Below the pieces are notes generated by a model, which saw only the letters and a list, made by a program, of their open reading frames with translations, had not been told where the DNA came from and ran no database searches. From Streptomyces hygroscopicus subsp. hygroscopicus (lineage in GTDB: Bacteria > Actinomycetota > Actinomycetes > Streptomycetales > Streptomycetaceae): a stretch of DNA of 64,000 nt. Positions 34,110-42,193 of this stretch are shown here, piece by piece (within the stretch, counting starts at the first letter, position 1; each line of letters starts with the position of its first letter). Where the stretch lies: positions 558,001-622,000 of the forward strand of contig NZ_BSSM01000001.1 in NCBI RefSeq assembly GCF_030269125.1, in the 5' to 3' direction. The position numbers and the translations under genes are program-made.

Positions 34110-35537
34110 TCAGCCGTCGAGGCCGTCCAGCACGGGGCTGTCGACGGAGCGTCCTGCTGCGAACAGGTCGTGGAACTTGGCCTGGAACGCCTCGGGCGGG
34201 CCGAGGAAGAGCCGCTCGTAGAGGACCTGGCGGGTGCCGAAGCGGTTCATGGTGAGGTCGGCGGCGGCACGCAGCAGCCGGCCGTGCGCCAGGCCGTCGA
34301 CGCCGGCTCCGGCGAAGTAGGTCTGCATGAAGGTGTGGCCGGCCGACTCCGGGTCCTCGTCGGCGGTGACGGGGTGCATCACCAGGCCGCTGCTGGCGAT
34401 CGCCTGGAGCAGCTCGACGGCGCGGGGGTAGAGCCGGGCGTTGAGCATCCCGGACGCGGCGAGGGGCACGGACTCGCAGACGTACTGGCCGAACTCGTCG
34501 GGCCGGGTGCCCGTCTCGGCGGAGACGACGAGGCCGCGCAACGTCTCGACGATGCCCGCGAGTTCGCCCAGCTGCTGGCGCACGAGCGGCTGCCGGTCGC
34601 GGCCGGCGGCCCGCGCGCAGCGGGCGGCCAGGTCGTACACGGTCTCCGCCTTCACCCAGGCGCGGACCGCGGACTGGTGCCAGGCGTAGGAGGTCATGCC
34701 GGTGCCGGGGCGCAGGTTGTTGGCCCTGGCCACGTCGCCGTGGATGAAGACGCGGTCCCAGGGGACGAGCACGTCGTCGAAGTGGCAGATCGCGTCCAGC
34801 TCGTCGAAGCGGCCCGCGAGCGGCCCGTCCCCGGCGGGGGCGGAGGCGTACGAGGGCCGGGAGTACAGGGTGAGTCCGGGCGTGGCCACCGGGACGGCGA
34901 AGCACAGCGCCTGGTCGGTCTCGGACTCGTCGAGCGGGCGGAAGGGGTAGATCACCAGGTCGTCGGCGAACGGGGACAGCGTCGCGAGCATCTTGGCGCC
35001 GCGCACGACCACGCCGTCGTCGGTGGTGCGTATCGCGCGCAGCGCCTGCACCTCGCCGTCGGCTCGTGGGCCGAGGTGGCGGTCGGCGGGCGGGTCGCTG
35101 ATGGCGTGGGTGAGCAGGAGGTTGGCGGCGCGCGCGTGCTGCCAGTAGGCGCGGACGTTGTCGGCGTAGGGGCCGAAGTGGTCGGCGGCGCCGGCCCAGG
35201 CGGTGAGGACGGTGGCGACGAAGTCGGGGCTGCGGCCCATCAGTCCCCCGCTGAGCCGGGCGATCCGTGCGAAGGCCCGGCCGCGCTCGCGCACCTCCTC
35301 GGCCGAGTGGGCCAGGGAGTAGGCCAGGGGGTGCCCGTCCTCTCCGGTCAGCCCGCCGTCCGGGCGGTGCTCGTCGAGCAGGTCCGCGAGGAAGGCGGCC
35401 ATGCCCTCGGTCCTCGGGTCGTGGGCCAGGTCGGCGACCGGTCGGCCCGCGAGGTACACCCGCCGGCCGTCGGCGAGACCGACCATGTAGGACTTGCCTG
35501 TCCGGCTTCCGTTCGGCGGTGCGGTGCTGGTGGCCAT
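34110..35537 (-). CDS. HpaB-type FADH2-dependent monooxygenase
   Basis: The 475-residue protein is of the 4-hydroxyphenylacetate 3-monooxygenase/4-hydroxybutyryl-CoA dehydratase fold (acyl-CoA dehydrogenase-like). The N-terminus YMVGLADGRRVYLAGRPV is the HpaB hallmark; RGAKMLATLSPFADD and DDVLVPWDRVF follow at the expected places. Two-component members need FADH2 from a flavin reductase; none lies in the cluster, though one lies at 56.4-56.9 kb. They hydroxylate phenols, and some act on nitrogen or non-aromatic substrates. The ATG at 35537 is preceded by GGAGAAAC. The substrate may be the arginine-derived unit. Confidence 0.83.
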   Translation of the reverse strand: MATSTAPPNGSRTGKSYMVGLADGRRVYLAGRPVADLAHDPRTEGMAAFLADLLDEHRPDGGLTGEDGHPLAYSLAHSAEEVRERGRAFARIARLSGGLMGRSPDFVATVLTAWAGAADHFGPYADNVRAYWQHARAANLLLTHAISDPPADRHLGPRADGEVQALRAIRTTDDGVVVRGAKMLATLSPFADDLVIYPFRPLDESETDQALCFAVPVATPGLTLYSRPSYASAPAGDGPLAGRFDELDAICHFDDVLVPWDRVFIHGDVARANNLRPGTGMTSYAWHQSAVRAWVKAETVYDLAARCARAAGRDRQPLVRQQLGELAGIVETLRGLVVSAETGTRPDEFGQYVCESVPLAASGMLNARLYPRAVELLQAIASSGLVMHPVTADEDPESAGHTFMQTYFAGAGVDGLAHGRLLRAAADLTMNRFGTRQVLYERLFLGPPEAFQAKFHDLFAAGRSVDSPVLDGLDG

Positions 35538-35744
35538 ACGTTTCTCCAGGGTCCGGGAGGGTGGACGGGGAGGTGCGGGGCGTGCGGGCGCCGCGGGGAA
35601 ACACCCCAGGGCAGGCGCCAAGGGCGGGGCGCCCGGGGTGAATCGCCGTACGGCGGGGCGCCTTGGGCCGGACGCCGTACGTCACGCGGCGCGGACCGGG
35701 CGCCCCACGTCACCCGGCGCGGGGCAGCCGTAGGCCGGGCACGG

Positions 35745-36980
35745 TCACGCGCCGCACCATGCCTCGGTGGCCGCCGTCCGCACGTCGGCGGCCAGGACGT
35801 CCGGGTCGTCGTGCCACAGCAGCACCGAGACGCCGAGCGCGCCCGAGGTGCCGGTGTGGGTGTGCCGCGCGGCCCGGCGGACGTGCACGAGGCGCTTGCT
35901 CGTCGTCTCGGGGGTGTGCCGGTGGCGCTCGCCGGGCATGACGGGGATCCACACCCAGGCGGCCTGCGTGCTTGTGGGGTGCGGCTCCTGGACGGGCAGG
36001 TCGGCCTGAAGGGCGAGGTTCGCCTCCTCCAGGTTCGTTCCCGCGTGCAGCCGCGCCAGTTCGGAGACCAGGGCGCCGGGGGCGCGGCCGGCGACCTCCA
36101 CGACGACCAGCTCGTCCTCGCGGTCGACGGCGAACTCGGTGTGGACGACGAAGGCCCCCTCGGCGCCGAGGGCGGCCACCACGGCGCGGTTCAGCTCGTG
36201 CGCACGGCGCGCGAGTTCGCTGTCGGACGGGATGGTCCAGCCGCCGAGCCGGCGCCCGTCGGGCAGGTCGAGCAGCGGGCCGAGGTACGTGCCGGTCTGC
36301 ACCGGGGTGGTCACGCCGTCGCGGACCAGGCTGTTGACGTGGTGGAAGGTGCCGTCGAGGAACTCCTCGATCTGCCACCCCCGCTCGCCCTGGTGCCCGG
36401 CGAGCCAGTTGCGCAGCTCCGGTTCCGTGTAGAGGACGGCGACGCCGCGGGAGTTGGCCTCCCGCCGGGGCTTGGCGACGGCGGGCAGCCCGATGGTCCC
36501 GGCGACGAGCGGCACGCCGGTCCCCGGGTCCGGCACCCCGTCGGTGAGGGCGAGGAAGCGCGGCACCCGCACGCCGGCCGCGGCGAGGCGCTCCTTCATC
36601 AGCACCTTGTCGATGTAGTGCGCGGGGTGGGCGGGGTGCCGGGCGGGCAGACCGAACGCGGCGCGCAGCTCGGCACAGGAGATGAGGCAGTACTCGTCGT
36701 TGGTGACGATCTGCACCGGCCGGTCCCCGGCGAGCCGCCGGATCTCCGTGGCCCATCTGTCGCGCGGCGCCCGGTGGACCACCGGGGTCCGGCCCGGCGC
36801 GTCCTCGCGCAGCACGGCGTCGGCCTCGGCGTCGGCGTCGGTGAGGACGACGATCTCCCAGCGCGCCGGGTCGAAGGTGGCCGCCGGGTCGGTGGTGAGG
36901 GGCTGTCGGGAGTGCAGGAGCACGGCCAGGGAGCGCGGGGTGACCGCTTCCGTCGGACGGTGGGCGGGGGAACTGGTCAT
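35745..36980 (-). CDS. ATP-grasp carboxylate-amine ligase
   Basis: The 411-residue protein has the ATP-grasp fold. Residues about 115-140 form the lid strand (IDKVLMKERLAAAGVRVPRF). The ATP-binding Lys is in GLPAVAKPRREANSRGV, and the magnesium-binding acids are in EFAVDREDELVVVEVAGRAPG. Such ligases make acyl-phosphates and amide bonds, often dipeptides, in natural-product pathways. The start overlaps the 2-hydroxyacid dehydrogenase stop (ATGA); 207 bp separate its stop from the HpaB gene. It is a candidate for joining the arginine-derived amino acid to another acid of the product. Confidence 0.85.
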   Translation of the reverse strand: MTSSPAHRPTEAVTPRSLAVLLHSRQPLTTDPAATFDPARWEIVVLTDADAEADAVLREDAPGRTPVVHRAPRDRWATEIRRLAGDRPVQIVTNDEYCLISCAELRAAFGLPARHPAHPAHYIDKVLMKERLAAAGVRVPRFLALTDGVPDPGTGVPLVAGTIGLPAVAKPRREANSRGVAVLYTEPELRNWLAGHQGERGWQIEEFLDGTFHHVNSLVRDGVTTPVQTGTYLGPLLDLPDGRRLGGWTIPSDSELARRAHELNRAVVAALGAEGAFVVHTEFAVDREDELVVVEVAGRAPGALVSELARLHAGTNLEEANLALQADLPVQEPHPTSTQAAWVWIPVMPGERHRHTPETTSKRLVHVRRAARHTHTGTSGALGVSVLLWHDDPDVLAADVRTAATEAWCGA

Positions 36981-38107
36981 GATCGGCCTGTCGTGTCGGC
37001 GCCGTCGCGGGTGGTGGGAGTGCGGGCGGCGGTCATCAGCGGCCCGGTGCCGCGCACGGCGGCGCGGGCATGTGCGTCGCGCGTCGGCGGTACGACGCCG
37101 GGGACGGGGGCGTCCGGGTCGGCCAGCGCCGCCCGGATGGCGGCGAAGTCGTCGGCGAACGCCGCGTCGCTGCCGCGGCTGCGCCACGCCACGTGCGGTG
37201 AGAGCCGTACGGTGGGCAGCCGCCGCAGCGGATGACCGTCCGGCAGCGGTTCCGGATCGGTGACGTCCAGGGTGGCGAACAGCCTTCCCCGGGCGCAGAG
37301 TTCGGTGAGCGCGTCCTGGTCGACGATGGCCGCGCGGGAGATGTTGACGAGGTGCAGGCCCGGCCGGGCACGGCCCAGCGCGACCCGGTCGAACAGGTGC
37401 CGGGTGCCGGCGGTCAGGGGCAGCGCCACCACGAGGTGGTCGGCGTCCAGGGCCCGGCCGAGGTCGGAGGTCTGCCGGAAGCGGCCGCCCGGCTCGGGAC
37501 TGCGCCGCAGTACGGTCACGGACGCGCCGAGCGAGTCCAGGACGGCGGCGAGGCGCTGCCCCACGGCCCCCCATCCGGCGACGGTGACCTCGGCGCCCCA
37601 CAGCCCGGCCCCGCCTCCGGTGCTGGCGCCGGCCGGCACCGGCGGGGCGTCCTGGGCCGGCGCCGAGCGGGTGTCCCGCTCCTGCCAGGGGGCCCCGCGC
37701 CGCCATTCATGGGTGAGGACGGCGTGCAGGGCGTACTCGGCGAGCGGCGCGGCATAGCAGCGCCAGCTGCGGGTGAGCAGGGTGTCGGCGGGCCAGTCGG
37801 CGAGGTCGATGAAGTCGGCGCCGGCGGACGTGAGATGGACCCAGGACCACCGGGCGGACCGGAGGACCGATGCGCGCCGGGCGGCGGACAGTTCGTGCGG
37901 GGCCATCAGCAGGATCCCGCCCCGCTCCGGGGCCTCCTGCCAGGGGCGGAGTCCGACCGAGGGGCCGAATGCCGATCGGAGACGTGGAAGGGAAAGCCGT
38001 AGGAGTTCCTCGGTGAGAGCCGTGTGCACCACCGGCCCGACGGTGCTTGCAGACGTGCAGTCGCCGTCGATGATTCCCCCTAAGCCTATGGACCTGTCAA
38101 GACGCAC
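36977..38107 (-). CDS. D-2-hydroxyacid dehydrogenase family protein (third in cluster)
   Basis: This divergent member is up to 376 residues. The nucleotide site is VAGWGAVGQRLAAVLDSLG. Catalytic elements are NISRAAIVD (Arg kept), DVTDPEP (Glu seems replaced by Asp or Pro context) and LSPHVAW (His). The start is uncertain. GTG 38107 has no ribosome site, gives a TTA codon at position 9, and overlaps a TTGACA hexamer at 38095-38100 (minus strand). GTG 38029 or 38032 inside is at least as likely. As first gene of the arginine operon it may reduce a 2-ketoarginine-type acid to the hydroxy acid. Confidence 0.7.
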   Translation of the reverse strand: MRLDRSIGLGGIIDGDCTSASTVGPVVHTALTEELLRLSLPRLRSAFGPSVGLRPWQEAPERGGILLMAPHELSAARRASVLRSARWSWVHLTSAGADFIDLADWPADTLLTRSWRCYAAPLAEYALHAVLTHEWRRGAPWQERDTRSAPAQDAPPVPAGASTGGGAGLWGAEVTVAGWGAVGQRLAAVLDSLGASVTVLRRSPEPGGRFRQTSDLGRALDADHLVVALPLTAGTRHLFDRVALGRARPGLHLVNISRAAIVDQDALTELCARGRLFATLDVTDPEPLPDGHPLRRLPTVRLSPHVAWRSRGSDAAFADDFAAIRAALADPDAPVPGVVPPTRDAHARAAVRGTGPLMTAARTPTTRDGADTTGRS

Positions 38108-38409
38108 GAGCTTCGGTCGTTATCCCTTCGGAGTCAAGCATCCCCGTTCGGTCAAGGCAAGCAATTAATCCTAGGGCGATTCACAGGGAACTCCGCATTG
38201 GCCGCCATGGACCCGATGACGTTTCGGGCCATTGGTACATACCGGGGTCGTGTGACCTGGGTCACTGCGGTGCGTCGTCGGCGCCTGGTTAATATGAAGT
38301 TCTGTCGGGGGACGGTGCTCCTTTCCTCTGCGCTGGGTTTCCCTCCACCGAGGTGAAATCTCTGATGGGTTCCTCGCAATGAACCATGTCGAGCGGAAGG
38401 GGGTGCGCC
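38108..38409. promoter_or_regulatory. Divergent promoter region between the two right-hand operons
   Basis: This roughly 300-bp gap without a supported gene is the most AT-rich stretch of the cluster. On the plus side there is TAATAT at 38290-38295, a fair -10 hexamer, with a perfect palindrome GTGACC-TG-GGTCAC (38252-38265) ending about 24 bp upstream, placed like an operator or activator site. The region should serve both the FemAB-ABC-NRPS-PKS operon and the arginine operon. Confidence 0.5.
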
Positions 38410-39573
38410 TTGCCGGTCACGGTCGAGGTGCGTACCGTGCCGTCCCTGACGGGGATCGCGGCGGCCGAGTGGGACACCCTCGCCGCACCCGGGGGGCTGT
38501 ACGCGTCGCACGCGTGGCTGGGCTCGGTCGAACGCGAGCCCGGCGCGAGCGTCGAGTACCTCCTCGCCCGCGCCCCCGACCGGCTCGCCTGCGCCCTCCC
38601 GGTGTACGACGTGACGGTCGAGCACAACCCCTACTATGCGCACCGGCGCCACCTCGATCTGCTGGGCCTGGACGGCAGTTGGGCCCTCGCCGGCGCCCGG
38701 CGCGGGTACCGGTACGAGCTGCCCGCCGCCCCGGACCCGGGCCCCGGGCTGGACGCGCTGCTCGCGGCGGCGCTGGCGCGGGCCGAGGAACGCGGCGAGC
38801 GTGGCCTGCTGTTCCCCTTCGCCACCAGCCGCACCGCCCGGCTGCTGTGGGAGCGCGGCGCGGCGGTCGCCCTGGACGGCGCCGACGCGGCGGTGTTCAC
38901 CGGCGGCGCGCCCTTCGAGGAATACCTCCAGCAGCTCGGCAGTAAACGGAGGATTGCAATCCGCCACGAGTTCTCCACGTTTCACGCGGCCGGGTACGAA
39001 CTGGGCCTCGAAAAACTGGAGGACTGCTACGCGGAGGCCGCGCCGCTGCTGGGACAGATCCAGCGGAAATACGGCCACGAGGCACATGACGACGGAATGC
39101 GGGATTATCTCGCCGGACAGGCCGAAGCGCTCGGAAAGTATTCCAGAGTCTTCACCGCCCGTCGCGCCGGACGGCTGGTCGGCTTCTCGCTGATGTATGA
39201 ATTCGGTGAGACGCTGTACGCGCGCGCGGTCGGGTTCGACTACGCGGAGACCGGAAAAGCCTACGAATACTACGCGCTCTGTTACTACCTGCCCATCGAA
39301 TACATGCACCGGCAGGGTCTGCGCGTGCTCCACCTCGGAATGGAGACGTACCAGGCGAAGCTGGCGCGCGGCGCCCGGCTCGGCCCGCTGTGGTCGGTCG
39401 CGCTGCCGGTGCCGTCGTCGCCCCTGCCCGGAAGACCCCTGGCGGACACCTCCGAGTGGCTGCACCGGTTCGGCCGGCGGGCGCTGCCGGAGGACGAGTG
39501 GCAGCAGCCCTGGGCCGCGCCGTGGGGGGCGTCCGAGGCCGGCGCGCCGGGCGCGCGGGAGGGGACGCGGTGA
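38410..39573 (+). CDS. FemAB/GNAT-like ligase (paralogue 2)
   Basis: The 387-residue paralogue of the 29708-30820 product shares the same landmarks: AAAEWD, VTVEHNPYYAHRR, LGSKRRIAIRHEFSTF, KYGHEAHDD, LMYEFGETLYARAVGFDY and CYYLPIEYM. TTG 38410 is proposed as start because GGAAGGGGG precedes it and the length then matches the paralogue; ATG 38386 is the alternative. It opens the plus operon with the ABC exporter, NRPS and PKS, and the next gene overlaps its stop. Two copies in one cluster suggest two aminoacyl- or acyl-transfer steps, or a heterodimer. Confidence 0.72.
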   Translation: MPVTVEVRTVPSLTGIAAAEWDTLAAPGGLYASHAWLGSVEREPGASVEYLLARAPDRLACALPVYDVTVEHNPYYAHRRHLDLLGLDGSWALAGARRGYRYELPAAPDPGPGLDALLAAALARAEERGERGLLFPFATSRTARLLWERGAAVALDGADAAVFTGGAPFEEYLQQLGSKRRIAIRHEFSTFHAAGYELGLEKLEDCYAEAAPLLGQIQRKYGHEAHDDGMRDYLAGQAEALGKYSRVFTARRAGRLVGFSLMYEFGETLYARAVGFDYAETGKAYEYYALCYYLPIEYMHRQGLRVLHLGMETYQAKLARGARLGPLWSVALPVPSSPLPGRPLADTSEWLHRFGRRALPEDEWQQPWAAPWGASEAGAPGAREGTR

Positions 39574-40544
39574 CGCCGCCCGCCCTGGTCGTGGACGGCG
39601 TAGGCCGTGACTACGTCGACAGGAAGAAGGTCGTCACCGCCCTGTCGGAGGTGTCCTTCACGGTCGGCCGCGGCGAGACCGTCGGCCTGCTGGGCGTCAA
39701 CGGCGCGGGGAAGACCACGCTGTTGCGCATCATCGCCACCCTGCTGACCGCGACCAGGGGCCGGGTCCTGGTCGACGGCGTCGACGTGGCGGCCGACCCG
39801 AGATCCGCCCGCACCCGTCTGTCGGTGGTCTTCGGCGGCGACCGCGGGCTCTACCCGCGGCTGTCCGCCCTCGACAACGCCATGCTGTTCGGCTCCCTGT
39901 CGGGCCTGCCGACCAGGTCCCTCTCCCGCACGGCGCGCGACGCGCTCGCCTCGGTGGGCCTGCTCGACGTGGCGGACCGCTCGGTCGGCGCGTTCAGCAA
40001 GGGCATGAAGCAGCGGCTGCACCTCGCGGTCGGGCTGATGGCCCGCCCGGCGCTGATGATGCTGGACGAGCCCACCGTGGGCCTGGACCCGCTGGAGACG
40101 GAACGTCTGCGCTCCGTCGTGGCCAAGCTGCCCGAGGAGGGCGTCGGCGTCCTGCTCACCAGCCACAACCTCCAGGACATCGAGCGGCTGGCGTCCCGTG
40201 TGGTGATCCTGCGCGGCGGCACCGTCAGCCACGACCTGCCGCTCACCGAGCTGCTGGAGCAGAGCGGCGCCGCGACGACCGTCGTCGTCCTGTCCGACGC
40301 GCCCTGCCCGGTGGACGCCGAGGCGGACGGCGGCCGGGGCATCCGGACCCTGTCCAGCGAGCGCGCCCCCGAAGAGGCGCTGTGGCGCACCGAGTTCGAG
40401 GTCGCCGCGTGGACCGCGGACTCCCTGCGCGAGCTGTCGAGACTGTGGCCGACCGGCACCATCAGGGACGTCCGGGTGCAACCGGTGGGCCTGGAGCAGG
40501 TGTTCAACCGGCTGGCCGGCCCGCGCACCGGGGAGGACCGATGA
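39570..40544 (+). CDS. ABC transporter ATP-binding protein
   Basis: The 324-residue ATPase has Walker A GVNGAGKTT, a signature variant FSKGMKQRLHLA and Walker B LMMLDEPTVGLDP. A C-terminal extension of about 80 residues resembles that of DrrA-type antibiotic exporters. GTG 39570 overlaps the FemAB-like stop (GTGA). With the two following permeases it forms an ABC-2-type exporter, the likely product pump or self-resistance system of the cluster. Confidence 0.9.
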   Translation: MTPPALVVDGVGRDYVDRKKVVTALSEVSFTVGRGETVGLLGVNGAGKTTLLRIIATLLTATRGRVLVDGVDVAADPRSARTRLSVVFGGDRGLYPRLSALDNAMLFGSLSGLPTRSLSRTARDALASVGLLDVADRSVGAFSKGMKQRLHLAVGLMARPALMMLDEPTVGLDPLETERLRSVVAKLPEEGVGVLLTSHNLQDIERLASRVVILRGGTVSHDLPLTELLEQSGAATTVVVLSDAPCPVDAEADGGRGIRTLSSERAPEEALWRTEFEVAAWTADSLRELSRLWPTGTIRDVRVQPVGLEQVFNRLAGPRTGEDR

Positions 40545-41329
40545 CCCCGGGCCCCGGGCCGCGCGCCCGGCTGTCCGTGCTGCGGCACACCATGGTCTTC
40601 CAGCTCCGCCAGCAGCACATCCTCAGCGCCGTGATCCCCGGCTGTGTGGTGCCGGCGGCGCTGTGCCTGGCCACGCTGCTCGCCCGCGGCCCCCACTCCA
40701 TGCTGACCGCGCGCCAGATCCAACTGGGCTGCGGTGTCCTGGCGTTGTGGAGCTGCGCGATCTGGCAGACCGGTCTGATCCTGCGCGAGGAGCTGGCGCA
40801 GGGCACCCTGCCGGGCATCCTCACCCGGCGAACCGGCCTCGGCACCGTGCTGTTCGGCAAGACGCTCGGCACGGCCCTGCGCTGCGCCCTGCTGATCGCG
40901 GTCACCATCGGCTGCGTCGGCCTGCTCACCGGCGAGCCGCTGCGCATCGCCCACCCGGGCGCCTTCGTCCTGGCCGCCCTCGCCACCTTCGGCTCGGCCC
41001 TGGTGCTGGGCGCGCTGCTCAGCTGCCTGTTCCTGCTGACGCCGGCCGCGATGCGCATCGCGGAGGCGCTGGTCTACCCCATGTCGCTGCTCGGCGGCAT
41101 GATCGTACCGATCCGGCTGCTGCCCGTCTGGCTGCGGCACGTACCCGACGTGGTCTCGCTGCGCTGGGCCACCGAACTGCTCACCGCCGCCGCGGAGGGC
41201 CGCGCGCAGAGCGCCACCGCGTGGGCCTGCCTGTGCGCGACCACGGGCGGCTACGCGCTGCTGGCCCGCTGGGCGTTCCGCACGGTGCTGCACCGGGCGA
41301 GGGAGCGAGGCACCCTTGCGCTCGCCTGA
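40541..41329 (+). CDS. ABC-2-type transporter permease 1
   Basis: The 262-residue membrane protein has about six hydrophobic segments and an ABC-2/DrrB-like pattern (REELAQGTLPGILTRRTG between helices, IVPIRLLPVWLR near the end). ATG 40541 overlaps the ATPase stop (ATGA). It pairs with the next permease and the preceding ATPase. Confidence 0.87.
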   Translation: MTPGPGPRARLSVLRHTMVFQLRQQHILSAVIPGCVVPAALCLATLLARGPHSMLTARQIQLGCGVLALWSCAIWQTGLILREELAQGTLPGILTRRTGLGTVLFGKTLGTALRCALLIAVTIGCVGLLTGEPLRIAHPGAFVLAALATFGSALVLGALLSCLFLLTPAAMRIAEALVYPMSLLGGMIVPIRLLPVWLRHVPDVVSLRWATELLTAAAEGRAQSATAWACLCATTGGYALLARWAFRTVLHRARERGTLALA

Positions 41330-42101
41330 ACGCCTGCGCGGTCTGACGGTCGTCGCCGGGGCGGCCCGCCGCGACTACCTGGCCGTCTACGGGGTGAGGA
41401 CCCTCATCGGCTCCACCGTGCCCCGGTCCGTGCTGCAACCCCTGTTCCTCGCCTACCTCGGCTATCTCGCGGGCGGCCTGCCGGGGCGGCGGTTCGCGAT
41501 CGTCGGGGCCTGTGTGCACGTCCTGTCGCTCGCCGCGGTCGTCAAGGCCGCCGACAGCATGACCGAGGACGGCGCCGCGGGCACCCTGTACCGGGTCCGC
41601 ATCAGCCGCCCCGGGCTGCCCCTCGTCCATCTGACCCGGTGCTGGGTCCACGTCGTGGAGGCGGTGGCCTCGGCACTGGTGGCGGTGGTCGGCGTGTGCG
41701 CCTTCTTCCAGGAGTGGCGGCTGATGGGCGCGCTGCTCCAGGGCTCCGGCCTGTTCGTGCTCACCGCGCTCAGCGCCACCGCCTTCGGCCTCGCCGTCGC
41801 CGCGCTCGCCGCCCTGCACCCGGCCTCCCCCGTCCTGACCAACCTCGCGGTGTACGCGCTGCTCGTGCTGTGCGGCATCATCGCGCCGACCGACCGGCTG
41901 GCCGCGCCCGTGCGCTGGGTGTCACAGCTGCTGCCCCTCACCCATGGCGCCGAGTCGCTGCGCGCCCTGGCCGACGGGCGGCCCTGGGCGGCGCAGGCGG
42001 CCCTGGAGGCGCTCGTCGGCGCCGCCTGGCTCGTCGCCGGACTGACGCTGCTGCACCGCAACGACCGCCGGGCGCGCCGCCTCGCCACGGACGCCGGCTG
42101 A
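41316..42101 (+). CDS. ABC-2-type transporter permease 2
   Basis: The 261-residue membrane protein has about six hydrophobic segments. EDGAAGTLYRVRISRPG and APTDRLAAPVRWVSQLLPLTHG occupy the same places as the loop motifs of permease 1. The TTG at 41316 lies 14 bp inside the previous gene. Two different permeases with one ATPase indicate a heterodimeric exporter. It is followed by a 92-bp gap before the NRPS. Confidence 0.83.
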   Translation: MRSPERLRGLTVVAGAARRDYLAVYGVRTLIGSTVPRSVLQPLFLAYLGYLAGGLPGRRFAIVGACVHVLSLAAVVKAADSMTEDGAAGTLYRVRISRPGLPLVHLTRCWVHVVEAVASALVAVVGVCAFFQEWRLMGALLQGSGLFVLTALSATAFGLAVAALAALHPASPVLTNLAVYALLVLCGIIAPTDRLAAPVRWVSQLLPLTHGAESLRALADGRPWAAQAALEALVGAAWLVAGLTLLHRNDRRARRLATDAG

Positions 42102-42193
42102 CCACCCGACTCCCCCGAGCCGAAACCCCGACTCCGCGAGCTGCTTCGACTCCCCCTCTCTCTCCCACCTCATCGCACCGGAAGGGAACGCGC

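Noticed and set aside
33180..37235. A very long plus-strand open frame opposite the arginine operon
   Set aside because: It is the antisense of well-supported minus-strand genes (methyltransferase, HpaB, ATP-grasp, dehydrogenase). Such frames are common in high-GC DNA, and this one has no domain-like features.
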